From Firmicutes bacterium CAG:882 (GTDB lineage: Bacteria; Bacillota; Clostridia; Lachnospirales; Lachnospiraceae), in assembly GCA_000435595.1 (NCBI GenBank), contig FR895418.1, forward strand, positions 24,665 through 88,664: a stretch of DNA of 64,000 bases. The letters run 5' to 3'. The notes below the pieces were generated by a model that saw only the letters and a list, made by a program, of their open reading frames with translations, did no database searches and was not told the DNA's origin. The position numbers and the translations under genes were made by a program. Positions 9,557-18,059 of the stretch are shown piece after piece; the stretch's first letter is position 1, and every line of letters begins with the position of its first letter.

Positions 9557-9625
9557 CCTCCGCATCGCTGTCACATAGTGATTATTTTACCTCCGCATCG
9601 CTGTCACATAGTGATTATTTTACCT
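9557..9625. repeat. 33-bp tandem duplication spanning the hflX stop codon
   Basis: A unit of 33 bp is present twice in tandem (9558-9590 and 9591-9623), with identity extending a base or two on each side. The copy next to hflX contains its last two codons and stop; both copies contain a GGAGG motif on the minus strand. The duplication therefore provides a second ribosome-site-like sequence and a duplicate hflX stop region ahead of folA. Confidence 0.95.
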
Positions 9626-10874
9626 TCTCATAAATTTCCGACGGCACATATGCCTTAACGGCTATCCCCGACTCAGTATACTCCTCCGAGAGAAGCTGAC
9701 CAAACTTGCGGATAAGCTGTATCTTCCCTGCCATATCATAAGGATAGACTGTCTCTATATATATCTTCTGTGCCCTTAATATCTCCTCTATTGCGCTTTT
9801 CAGCTCATCGAGTCCCTCTCCCGTTTTCGCCGAACCGTATATTACACGCTCGGCCTTAAAGTCCTTTGGAAGCTCATCACATTCACACTTATCTCTCTTG
9901 TTGAATAAGGTGATAACCGGCTTATCTCCTGCACCTAAATCTGCAAGTGTCGAATATACCACATGCATCTGGGTATCCATCTGCGGACTTGAGCTGTCGA
10001 CAACATGCACAATTATGTCAGCATATTTTGCCTCCTCAAGAGTACTTTTAAAAGCCTCAATAAGATGATGAGGGAGTTTTCTTATAAATCCTACAGTATC
10101 CGTCATCAGCACATTCTGCCCGCTCTCAAGTTCAATTCCCCTTGTCGTAGGGTCAAGAGTGGCAAAAAGTTTGTCCTCCGCAAGCACCCCTGCCTGAGTA
10201 AGCTTATTGAGCAGCGTAGACTTACCGGCATTGGTATAACCTACAATTGCCGCCACCGGCACCGAGCTTCTCATTCTCTGTGTCCTTGCAAGGCTCCTGT
10301 GGCTCTCAATATCCTCAAGCTCACGTCCAAGCTGTACTATTCTGTCCTTGATAAGACGCCTGTCCAGCTCAAGCTTCTTCTCTCCCGGACCTCTTGTACC
10401 TATTGAGCCTGCCATATTGCCTCCGACCCTTGAAAGTGAACTTCTGAGTCCCACCAGCCGTGCAAGGCTGTATTTAAGCTGTGCGGCCTCAACCTGTATC
10501 TTGCCCTCACTTGTAACGGCACGCTTTGCAAATATATCAAGTATGACCATGGTTCTGTCCATGACCTTCATCATCAGCTCGCTTTCTAAGTTGCGAAGCT
10601 GTGCAGGCGAAAGTTCATCATCACATACAACTCCTGTTGCGCCTATTCTCTCTGCCAGCTCACGTACCTCCTCTATCTTGCCCGTTCCTATATATGTTCC
10701 GGGATGAATCGACTCACGATTCTGTATTACCTTCTCTAGTGTAACTGCCCCCGCTGTCTTAACAAGCTCCTCAAGCTCGTCAAGCGATTCCTCCGTGTCA
10801 TCATTCTCGGATGTGCATACTCCTATCAGGATAACCTTCTCTACGTCTTTAGCTGTATCAATAAGTTCTGCCAT
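9615..10874 (-). CDS. hflX: GTPase HflX
   Basis: A 419-residue ribosome-associated GTPase that splits stalled or hibernating 70S particles. The N-terminal HflX domain (about 1-180, with GTGKIEE and CDDELSPAQLRNLE) precedes the glycine-rich linker GNMAGSIGTRGPGEKKLE and the G domain: G1 GYTNAGKSTLLN, G3 DTVGFIRKLPH, G4 NKRD. The start at 10874 is preferred because GGGGG lies 6 bases upstream. The gene follows the TPR lipoprotein gene and precedes folA after the 33-bp duplication. Confidence 0.95.
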   Translation of the reverse strand: MAELIDTAKDVEKVILIGVCTSENDDTEESLDELEELVKTAGAVTLEKVIQNRESIHPGTYIGTGKIEEVRELAERIGATGVVCDDELSPAQLRNLESELMMKVMDRTMVILDIFAKRAVTSEGKIQVEAAQLKYSLARLVGLRSSLSRVGGNMAGSIGTRGPGEKKLELDRRLIKDRIVQLGRELEDIESHRSLARTQRMRSSVPVAAIVGYTNAGKSTLLNKLTQAGVLAEDKLFATLDPTTRGIELESGQNVLMTDTVGFIRKLPHHLIEAFKSTLEEAKYADIIVHVVDSSSPQMDTQMHVVYSTLADLGAGDKPVITLFNKRDKCECDELPKDFKAERVIYGSAKTGEGLDELKSAIEEILRAQKIYIETVYPYDMAGKIQLIRKFGQLLSEEYTESGIAVKAYVPSEIYEKVK

Positions 10875-10904
10875 ATAGTCCCCCATTTCTGAGCAATCTG
10901 TATT

Positions 10905-12041
10905 CTATCTTGAACTGAGGAAATCATATTCATGCGTTGCAGCCACATCCTCCGGATATACCTTAAGATATTCACCGAACTTGTCATACGCCATGGCATA
11001 CTGATGCAGATACTCATAACAGCATGCCTGATTGAACATAAGCTCCCTCTTAGCCTCATCACTTCCAAGGGCAAGTCCGGCGCTGAAATATTCGAGTGCC
11101 GATGTGTAATCACCCTTATTCATAAAATACATTCCATACTGATTATATGCCTTGGCATCGGCAGGATAATTCTTAATGTATGAACTGTACAACTCCACTG
11201 CTTCCTCATTCTTTCCCAGCTTCTCGTATGTCATCGCCAGATAGAACTCTGCCTCCCGGCTTCCATCATCAATAGCCTTTGAAAGATACTTCTGAGCATT
11301 GTCGTAATCATTTATGATATAATACGTCTTTCCCTTCAGAAGATTGTCAGCACCATCAATCTCAAGTGCTCTTCTAAGATATGAAACAGCTCTATCCTCA
11401 AAGCCCGCCTGATGAAGACTGTAATAAATATTGTAATACATCTCATAGTCATCACCGTAAGTCTTTAGGGCTTCCTCATAATCGAGTACCGCTTCATTCT
11501 CCATCTTCTGTGAAGCATATATGCTGCCCCGCAAAAAATACTGCTGTGCAATATTATGCTTTTTTCTGATGAGAACCGTATAGCTGTCTATAGCCCCGGC
11601 ACAGTCATTGTAATAACTCTGCAGTGATGCATAATACTGAAGCGAATCTATGTCTGTATCATCGTAATCACTTATATTGTCAACTATCCTGCCGAAATAC
11701 TCCATCGATGAAGCATAATCCCCTGTATAGTATGATACAACTCCCATCCCCCACAATGCCGTCTTATCATCCGTGACATTTGAAAGTGCATTCAGAAATG
11801 CTTCCCCGGCTTTATCATACTGTCCAAGCTCTATATATGTTTTCCCGAGATTGGCATAGTATTCCGCACTTCCATCCTTGTCCTTCTCTGCCGCCTGAAG
11901 AAAAGTGTCTGCCGCCTTCTCGTACTGTGACGCATTATAATATTCAATACCTGTATTGTTAAGCTGTCTGGCATTCTTACCGCATGAACATAGTGTCACA
12001 CAGCATACGGCTGCTAAACCGGCAATTATATATTTTTTCAT
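10905..12041 (-). CDS. TPR-repeat lipoprotein
   Basis: A 378-residue protein with a lipoprotein signal peptide (MKKYIIAGLAAVCCVTLCSC, lipobox Cys at 20) followed by about nine tetratricopeptide repeats, for example YEKAADTFLQAAEKD, YDKAGEAFLNALSNV, YTSALEYFSAGLALG. TPR solenoids mediate protein contacts; the partner is unknown. The start at 12041 follows an AGAGG site. It is anchored on the outer face of the membrane. It lies upstream of hflX with a 30-base gap, so cotranscription is likely although no functional link is evident. Confidence 0.85.
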   Translation of the reverse strand: MKKYIIAGLAAVCCVTLCSCGKNARQLNNTGIEYYNASQYEKAADTFLQAAEKDKDGSAEYYANLGKTYIELGQYDKAGEAFLNALSNVTDDKTALWGMGVVSYYTGDYASSMEYFGRIVDNISDYDDTDIDSLQYYASLQSYYNDCAGAIDSYTVLIRKKHNIAQQYFLRGSIYASQKMENEAVLDYEEALKTYGDDYEMYYNIYYSLHQAGFEDRAVSYLRRALEIDGADNLLKGKTYYIINDYDNAQKYLSKAIDDGSREAEFYLAMTYEKLGKNEEAVELYSSYIKNYPADAKAYNQYGMYFMNKGDYTSALEYFSAGLALGSDEAKRELMFNQACCYEYLHQYAMAYDKFGEYLKVYPEDVAATHEYDFLSSR

Positions 12042-12088
12042 CAAAAATCCTCTCTCCCACGTCGCATATTTCAAAATCATGTTATAAT

Positions 12089-12124
12089 ACTGCCGCATAA
12101 TAACTATCCATAGTATAAGGCAGT
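12089..12124 (-). terminator. Stem-loop after the alarmone synthetase gene
   Basis: ACTGCC (12089-12094) and GGCAGT (12119-12124) can pair between the synthetase stop and the TPR lipoprotein start. The following tail TATTATAAC is only moderately T-rich, so termination may be weak. Confidence 0.4.
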
Positions 12125-12144
12125 TTTAAGCAAATCGTCAATGA

Positions 12145-12861
12145 TTAATCTGAAATACGTCTGTTTTCATCTGGGGCTTCAACATTTTCATCAACTCCGA
12201 TATTATCGTTCATTTCGATCTTGTCTCGTATCTGCTGCATTCTCGCATCAAGCTGGCTGATAAGCTCAGCACAGTAAAAAAGCTGCTCCGAAATATCCTC
12301 TGCCTTCTTGATATTCTTTTTATATTTGAGCTTGTGTTCGAGACTCGCCCAGAAATCCATCGCAATTGTTCTGAACTGAACCTCAACACGCATCGGCTTC
12401 TTCTTATCTGTCAGAAATATCGGAACTTCAACGATAAGGTGCACACTCCTGTAGCCGTTCGGTTTAGGATTCTTTATGTAATCCTTCATCACAATGAGCG
12501 TGATATCGTCCTGATCAAGAAGATAATCTATAAGATCATAAATATCATCTGGAAACGAACATATAACACGTATGCCTGCTATATCATTAAGCTCTTTCTC
12601 AATATTATCAACCGAAAATCCGATTCCTCTTCTGTTAAGCTTCTCTATTATACTCTCAGGTGTCTTAAGGCGGCACTTAATAGACTCAAAGGGATTTCTG
12701 CTCTTCCTCAGTGAAAGTTCCTTGTTAAGCACGTCAAGCTTGGTCTTAACCTCAAGCATGGCGCACTCATAATACATCATAAGCTCTCTGAACCGCTTCA
12801 TCTCACCTCTGTCAAAGTATTCCTTAAACACCTCAAGCTTATATTCATCAATTATCTCCAT
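12145..12861 (-). CDS. Small alarmone synthetase, RelQ/YjbM type
   Basis: A 238-residue single-domain RelA/SpoT-type (p)ppGpp synthetase. Key segments: DIAGIRVICSFPDDIY (substrate strand), KDYIKNPKPNGYRSVHLIV (the G-loop with the conserved Tyr) and VEVQFRTIAMDFWASLEHKLKYKK, all diagnostic. There is no HD hydrolase, TGS or ACT domain, so it makes but does not degrade alarmone. GGGAGG precedes the start by 7 bases. The acidic C-terminal tail after MQQIRDKIEM is variable. It closes a run of genes starting with an RsuA-like synthase and the TetM-NYN fusion. Confidence 0.9.
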   Translation of the reverse strand: MEIIDEYKLEVFKEYFDRGEMKRFRELMMYYECAMLEVKTKLDVLNKELSLRKSRNPFESIKCRLKTPESIIEKLNRRGIGFSVDNIEKELNDIAGIRVICSFPDDIYDLIDYLLDQDDITLIVMKDYIKNPKPNGYRSVHLIVEVPIFLTDKKKPMRVEVQFRTIAMDFWASLEHKLKYKKNIKKAEDISEQLFYCAELISQLDARMQQIRDKIEMNDNIGVDENVEAPDENRRISD

Positions 12862-12890
12862 GATATTACCTCCCGCTGCACTACAGCTGC

Positions 12891-13550
12891 TTATTTTCCC
12901 GGCTCACCCTGATTTTTGCCGCTTATCAGATATCTGTCAATCACATTGTCCGTCATCCATGTTATCACAGGTCCCAATGCAAGGGACATGATAACCGTTA
13001 CAACCCCTATTGTTGAGCCAAGTGCCCATCCTGCAGCACATACTACCAAATCATAGCATATTCTGACGACGCGAAACGGAACCTTCTTAATCTTATCAGC
13101 CAATATGTAAGATATGGCATCATAAGGCGATGTTCCAAGCGAAGCCCCCATATATGCCGAAGCCGCCAGAATGAACAGCGCAAGCGCCGGTATCATGACA
13201 AACACTCTCACCGTAATTGAATCAAACAATGCGGCCGGCATCCATTTATCATTAACCCATGTAAAGAAGTCAAAGCTGTATCCGACAAGAAACATATTAG
13301 CGAGTGTTCCCCAGCCAATCTGCTCCTTCGCGAATATGAATACAAAGATAAACAGAAAAGAATTAAAAAGAGCCTGCCATGTACCAAGGCTTATCCCCAG
13401 AAGTCTCGACATTCCGAGATTGAACATGGTACATGGATCTGTTCCGAGATTGGTCCTGTTAAGAAATGACAATGCCAGCCCCATCATAATTACTGCACAT
13501 ATTACCAAAACAAGTCTTCTTTTATCCACATTGCGAAATTTCATATCCAC
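12891..13550 (-). CDS. YczE/YitT-like integral membrane protein
   Basis: A 219-residue protein with five or six hydrophobic helices and the segment LGTDPCTMFNLGMSRLLGISLGTWQ typical of the YczE/YyaS family of unknown role; ASLGTSPYDAISYILADK near residue 135 is a second, similar motif, suggesting an internal repeat. The start is a GTG at 13550 six bases after AAGGGGA; an ATG two codons later is an alternative. It is tightly packed between the TetM-NYN gene (14-base gap) and the alarmone synthetase (29-base gap). No transport substrate can be named. Confidence 0.7.
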   Translation of the reverse strand: MDMKFRNVDKRRLVLVICAVIMMGLALSFLNRTNLGTDPCTMFNLGMSRLLGISLGTWQALFNSFLFIFVFIFAKEQIGWGTLANMFLVGYSFDFFTWVNDKWMPAALFDSITVRVFVMIPALALFILAASAYMGASLGTSPYDAISYILADKIKKVPFRVVRICYDLVVCAAGWALGSTIGVVTVIMSLALGPVITWMTDNVIDRYLISGKNQGEPGK

Positions 13551-13564
13551 AGATTTCCCCTTCT

Positions 13565-16237
13565 TCAGTTTACGTTACCTCCAAACGGTCCGCCATTTTT
13601 AAACACCTCATGGTCACCCAGGTAATTCTTCTCATTCGTTCTTGACGCGTGATAGTCTTCTTCGAGCTTTCTTGATGCATCCAGAACCTCTTTTTCAAAA
13701 TCTCTTGACGACATTAAACGGCATCCCTGACCTCTTATTATTATCTGTTCAAGTCCGTCGGATGTAACTACGGTAACGTCATACTTAGAACCGTTCTCAT
13801 GTGCAAATCTCTCTATATATCTGTCAGCCGTCTCGGCCTCCTTAGTATACACGACATGAATATTATGGTAGTCAAGATACTCTGTCTCATGTCCCGGCAC
13901 ACGGTAGGCATCGAACACCGCTATCAGATTAATTTTCTTTATGCCCTGATAATTGCACAGGATGTCAAGAAGTTTTCCTCTTGCACCGTCAATATTGGCT
14001 GCCGCCACACTCTTAAGGCTCTCCCATGCAAACACGACATTATATCCGTCCACCAGAAGATACTTTTCCTTCTTCTCAGGCTTACCCCTACCGCGCTCAG
14101 TGCTTCCGTACTCATACACGGATGCTCCTGACGAAGTCTTCTTCCACTGCTTTACCGCTCCCTTATCATGGCTGTTGGCATGTGATGTTCTTGCAATTAT
14201 AGCGTCTATCTCATCGGTGCCGAGAGCATAGTAATCATCCGAAGCATTCTTCTGCCTTCCTGCTGCCTCAGGACTTATGAGCTTTAACTCCTCCTCATTC
14301 AGGTCCCTCAGACTTCCGTCATCTAAAAGCATTGCCTCAAGGTGCATATAATCCTCCACCTCATTCCACGGCACAATAAAACCTGAACCATGCGCACAAA
14401 AAACCGACGACGACGGATTAGCGGTATCTGCATCTGCATCGTACATTTTCTGAGCAATGACCTCTTCAGGATTATGACACATATCATATCCATCGGAAAA
14501 CAATGTCAAATGCCCTTCACCTCCCGTGTAGGCATTCACATCCCTCTGATAATTTCTCATAGTGGCAACCGGAGCACGTCCTGTCAGAATTGCCCTGCCA
14601 TCTATGAGCTGTGGCGGGTCACACTTTCCATACATCCTCTCCACATCGGTCATCGCACGCCCAAGATAAGTCTGAGGAAGTTCAAGAGTAAAGCTGTAAT
14701 ACGGCTCTAACAGTACATTCTCCGCTTTCATAAGTCCCTGCCTCACGGCTCTGTACACCGCCTGTCTGAAATCACCGCCCTCAGTATGCCTCTGATGTGC
14801 CCGTCCCGTAAGGAGAGTAAAATGAATATCGGTAAGTACGGAGCCTGTAAGCACTCCCTTGTGCTCTCTCTCCGCAAGATGCGTCATTATCAGTCTCTGC
14901 CAGTTACGGTCAAGTATATCCTCTCGACATTCCGAGGCTATTGTAATCCCGCTTCCTCTCTCTCCGGGTTCAATAAGAATATGTACCTCAGCATAATGTC
15001 TCAACGGTTCAAAATGTCCGATTCCCTCACTCTTTCCGGCGACAGTTTCCTTATATACCACACTGCCCTCGTCAAACTCTGCATTCACTCCGAATCTGTC
15101 TTTTATAACACTCTTTAAGACCTCCGTCTGTACCTCACCCATGAGCTTAACGTGAAGCTCCGCCAATTCCTCGCTCCACACTATATTAAGCTGCGGTTCT
15201 TCCTCCTCAAGCTCCTTAAGATACATAAGAAGCTTTGCCGGAGTTATATCATCAATCGGCTTAATTCTATAGTCGAGCACCGGTTCAAGCACCGCATGCA
15301 CGTTGCCGACAGCACATCCAAGTGCCTGTCCCGGGTATGTCGCGCCAAGTCCCGTCACAGCACACACCATCCCCGGATATACCGTATCGCATGTCTCATA
15401 TCTGCTGCCCGAATATATTCTAAGCTGTGCGGCTTTATCATCTCCTATAATCTGTCTCACCTTAAGAAGTCCGGATGTCACCTTAAGATATGTCAGCCTG
15501 TTATCCTGCTCGTCCCTCGATATCTTATATACCCGTGCACCAAACTCATCCTTAGGATACTCCGGCATAATCGTGTACCTGTCAAGAAGCTCAAACAATC
15601 TGTCAACATTTGTCAGCTTGAGTGCAGAGCCAAAAATACACGGAAATACCTTTCTTCTCCTCACAGCCTCCGCCATGGTACGCTCATCCACCACGCCTCT
15701 GTCCAAAAATTCCTCCATGCATGGTTCATCGCACATTGCAAGATTCTCATAAAGCTGTTCCTTATCCTCATCAAAATCTATGCAGCAGCCCGAAAGCTCA
15801 TGTTGAAGCTCGTCAATAAGTCTCTCTCTGTCCGTCCCCTGACGGTCCATCTTGTTTATGAAAATAAAAGCAGGAATATTATACTGTGCAAGAAGCTTCC
15901 ACACAGTCTTCGTATGAGCCTGAACCCCGTCAGCTCCACTTATGACAAGTACCGCATAGTCTAGAACCGCAAGTGTTCTCTCCATCTCCGCCGAAAAATC
16001 AACATGTCCCGGAGTGTCAAGAAGCGTAAAATATGTATGCTGCGTCCTTATAACTGCCTGCTTGGCAAATATCGTAATTCCTCTGAGTCTCTCAAGCTTG
16101 TCCGTGTCAAGAAAGGCATCCTGATTATCCACTCTTCCCGGCTTTCTTATCACGTTTCCCGTATATAAAAGTCCTTCCGACAATGTCGTCTTGCCTGCAT
16201 CAACATGTGCCAGCATTCCAATAACTATATTCTTCAT
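13565..16237 (-). CDS. TetM-like ribosome GTPase fused to a YacP/Rae1-like NYN nuclease domain
   Basis: An 890-residue two-part protein. Residues 1 to about 650 match ribosomal-protection GTPases (TetM/TetO group): G1 AHVDAGKTT, RLRGITI, DTPGHVDF, NKMDRQG, and the domain IV segment LLEPYYSFTLELPQTYLGRA. After a polar linker, about residues 725-865 form an NYN/PIN-like domain: LLVDGYNVVFAW, VFDAYRVPG, TKEAETADRYIER, VVTSDGLEQ, the same acidic pattern as Bacillus YacP (Rae1), which cuts mRNA in the ribosomal A site. Both halves thus act at the A site in known relatives. The ATG at 16237 overlaps the stop of the upstream synthase gene as ATGA, implying coupled translation. TetM-like activity against tetracycline is not assured; a housekeeping or stress role is equally likely. 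Confidence 0.88.
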   Translation of the reverse strand: MKNIVIGMLAHVDAGKTTLSEGLLYTGNVIRKPGRVDNQDAFLDTDKLERLRGITIFAKQAVIRTQHTYFTLLDTPGHVDFSAEMERTLAVLDYAVLVISGADGVQAHTKTVWKLLAQYNIPAFIFINKMDRQGTDRERLIDELQHELSGCCIDFDEDKEQLYENLAMCDEPCMEEFLDRGVVDERTMAEAVRRRKVFPCIFGSALKLTNVDRLFELLDRYTIMPEYPKDEFGARVYKISRDEQDNRLTYLKVTSGLLKVRQIIGDDKAAQLRIYSGSRYETCDTVYPGMVCAVTGLGATYPGQALGCAVGNVHAVLEPVLDYRIKPIDDITPAKLLMYLKELEEEEPQLNIVWSEELAELHVKLMGEVQTEVLKSVIKDRFGVNAEFDEGSVVYKETVAGKSEGIGHFEPLRHYAEVHILIEPGERGSGITIASECREDILDRNWQRLIMTHLAEREHKGVLTGSVLTDIHFTLLTGRAHQRHTEGGDFRQAVYRAVRQGLMKAENVLLEPYYSFTLELPQTYLGRAMTDVERMYGKCDPPQLIDGRAILTGRAPVATMRNYQRDVNAYTGGEGHLTLFSDGYDMCHNPEEVIAQKMYDADADTANPSSSVFCAHGSGFIVPWNEVEDYMHLEAMLLDDGSLRDLNEEELKLISPEAAGRQKNASDDYYALGTDEIDAIIARTSHANSHDKGAVKQWKKTSSGASVYEYGSTERGRGKPEKKEKYLLVDGYNVVFAWESLKSVAAANIDGARGKLLDILCNYQGIKKINLIAVFDAYRVPGHETEYLDYHNIHVVYTKEAETADRYIERFAHENGSKYDVTVVTSDGLEQIIIRGQGCRLMSSRDFEKEVLDASRKLEEDYHASRTNEKNYLGDHEVFKNGGPFGGNVN

Positions 16238-16869
16238 TCCCTGTCTTTCCAATCACCTGACATGAGCTTATCATACTCAGCCCTTGTCAGTTTTCTGTAT
16301 TCTCCTGGTGCCAAGCTCTCATCGAGCCTTACGCCGCCGATTTCCAATCTCTTAAGAAATATGACACGGCAGCCTTCGGCGAGCATCATCCTCTTGACCT
16401 GATGCTTACGTCCCTCATATATCTCCAGTTCGGCTGCAAATACCGGTCTGTTCCTGTTATATTCGTTGTCACGAAAGCGCTTCTTAGGAACAAATCTCTT
16501 CTCGAAGTCCTCATACCTTCCGTTCTCGGTCACTGTAAGCTTCGCACCCTTCGTGAGCTTGTCCTCACCCATAAGCTGCTGACCACCTTCTATGCGCGCT
16601 GCCGCCGCCTCATCAAGCCTGCCTGTCGCAAAAAGATAATACACCTTAGGTGCATGATGTCTCGGATGCATAAGCTTCTGGTCAAATTGCCCGTCATTGG
16701 TGAACAAAAGCAGTCCCTGCGTATCCTTGTCAAGCCTGCCGACCGGAAACAATTCATCGGCAAGCTCCTTCGGGAAATACTCCATAACCGTCTTCTGACT
16801 TGCATCGCTTCTTGCCGTTATACAGCCTCCCGGCTTATTCATCATGTAATACAGCTTATCCTGAAACAT
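16234..16869 (-). CDS. RsuA-family rRNA pseudouridine synthase lacking the S4 domain
   Basis: A 211-residue enzyme that isomerises uridine in ribosomal RNA. The catalytic loop GRLDKDTQGLLLFTNDG carries the active Asp; YYMMNKPGG and EGRKHQVKRMM are further family motifs. RsuA/RluB proteins normally begin with an S4 RNA-binding domain of about 60 residues; here the catalytic domain starts at once. The start at 16869 is an ATG directly behind the T run of the rhaD terminator; a GTG eight codons upstream is an alternative. The stop overlaps the start of the TetM-NYN gene. Confidence 0.85.
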   Translation of the reverse strand: MFQDKLYYMMNKPGGCITARSDASQKTVMEYFPKELADELFPVGRLDKDTQGLLLFTNDGQFDQKLMHPRHHAPKVYYLFATGRLDEAAAARIEGGQQLMGEDKLTKGAKLTVTENGRYEDFEKRFVPKKRFRDNEYNRNRPVFAAELEIYEGRKHQVKRMMLAEGCRVIFLKRLEIGGVRLDESLAPGEYRKLTRAEYDKLMSGDWKDRE

Positions 16870-16874
16870 AAAAA

Positions 16875-16919
16875 GCACCAATCCTTTAATCACTATGCAT
16901 GATTATAACAGATTGGTGC
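16875..16919 (-). terminator. rhaD terminator whose 3' arm reaches the rsuA-like start
   Basis: GCACCAATC and GATTGGTGC form a perfect 9-bp stem around a 27-base loop, followed on the minus strand by TTTTT. The T run touches the ATG of the next gene, so the hairpin would also hide that gene's ribosome site (AAAGGATTGG). A TATAAT lies in the loop. Confidence 0.7.
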
Positions 16920-16958
16920 CATTATTTGTAGTCAATTTTTGTGTAATTTTAATGAAAT

Positions 16959-17789
16959 TTACTTAATCTTGTCATATAAGAACTGCTCAGGAAGTGTAAC
17001 CTTGAAGTCTCTTGCAAGGTGTCTGAAATCATCAGGCTGAATTGTCTGCAGCTTGGTAGGACTCATTGAGAGCATCTTGACAAGAATCTCGGCCGACTTT
17101 TCAACCGTATGCATAAGTCCGAATGTGAGGTCAAAATCCTCACCTGCGGCAAACATTCCATGATGAGCCCATATAGCAACATCATACTTCTTCATGAGCT
17201 CACTTGTCGCAACAGCTATGTCTCTTCCACCCGGAACCATCCAAGGAACAACACCCACACCGCTTGGGAATACTACAGGACACTCCGTAGCCATCTCCCA
17301 AAGCTCTCTTGTAAACACCTGATCATCAAGAGGAAGAACAAATGTAAGTGCAATGATGTTGGTTGTATGAGCATGATATATTACTCTGTATCTTCCGTCA
17401 GTGAGAACCTTCTTGACCTCATGATTCATAAGATGGGACGGAAGCTCACTTGTAGGTCTGCCGCCATTTACAAGCCCCCATACAATACGGTACTTCTCAC
17501 CTGTGCTGTCTATCTCTATCATGCACATTGAATCCTCAGGCTTGATTGCCACGTTGCGGAAATACTTGCCGCTTCCTGTCACAAGGAAATACTCTCCGGC
17601 AAGCTTAGGTACGCTCGTTCCGATTGGCTGCCACTCCTTAGGCCAGAGGAATGTTCTTACTGCCTCAACCTCCTCAGGCTTGACACGATAAGAAAGATTA
17701 CCGCCGTTTCTCTCATGCCATCCCTGCTGCCAGCCATCATCTGCCATTCTGATAAAGCCCTTTACAAATTCAACATCTAAAAAGTTCAT
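16959..17789 (-). CDS. rhaD: Rhamnulose-1-phosphate aldolase
   Basis: A 276-residue class II aldolase that splits rhamnulose-1-phosphate into dihydroxyacetone phosphate and lactaldehyde. The N-terminal GWHERNGGNLSYRV matches the phosphate-binding region of RhaD; metal ligands are in YHAHTTN and WAHHGMF, and LPSHLMNHEV and VFPSGVGVVPWMVPG are also typical. The start at 17789 has GGAGG 6 bases upstream. Isomerase and kinase genes of the pathway are not in the window. The rhamnose link to the rhamnogalacturonan locus at 1-9050 is functional, not physical (about 8 kb apart). Confidence 0.93.
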   Translation of the reverse strand: MNFLDVEFVKGFIRMADDGWQQGWHERNGGNLSYRVKPEEVEAVRTFLWPKEWQPIGTSVPKLAGEYFLVTGSGKYFRNVAIKPEDSMCMIEIDSTGEKYRIVWGLVNGGRPTSELPSHLMNHEVKKVLTDGRYRVIYHAHTTNIIALTFVLPLDDQVFTRELWEMATECPVVFPSGVGVVPWMVPGGRDIAVATSELMKKYDVAIWAHHGMFAAGEDFDLTFGLMHTVEKSAEILVKMLSMSPTKLQTIQPDDFRHLARDFKVTLPEQFLYDKIK

Positions 17790-17982
17790 AATAACCTCCT
17801 GCATTGGTTTACTTTAAAATCGTCATAATCAAACATAAAACAAATCAAAACCACATCTTGTATCTATACAATACTACTATTCATGTGAAAAATAAACAAC
17901 CTTATTTGCAAAAAAAGTGTTTGTTTTTGCTTGTTATGTATTTATCAAGCATAAAACAGCTGTTTTCATAAATAAAAGCAAA

Positions 17983-18041
17983 AAAATACCACATACAGAC
18001 ACAAAACAACCATATTGTGTCACGTCCGTATGCGGTATTTT
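17983..18041 (-). terminator. Terminator of the PocR chemoreceptor gene
   Basis: A long, slightly imperfect hairpin with arms ending AAAATACC and GGTATTTT; on the minus strand it is followed by TTTTTTGCTTTTATT. It lies directly after the receptor stop at 18060. The rest of the 270-base gap to rhaD is AT-rich and contains the perfect palindrome AAAACAGCTGTTTT at 17953-17966. Confidence 0.75.
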
Positions 18042-18059
18042 ACATTCTAATGCAGTCAA

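Noticed and set aside
15152..15964. Plus-strand open frame of 270 codons opposite the TetM-NYN gene
   Set aside because: Shadow of a coding sequence with clear GTPase motifs on the minus strand; product is basic and low in family signals.
13565..16237. Plain tetracycline-resistance gene
   Set aside because: The GTPase half is TetM-like, but the NYN fusion, housekeeping context and divergence make resistance only one of several possible roles.
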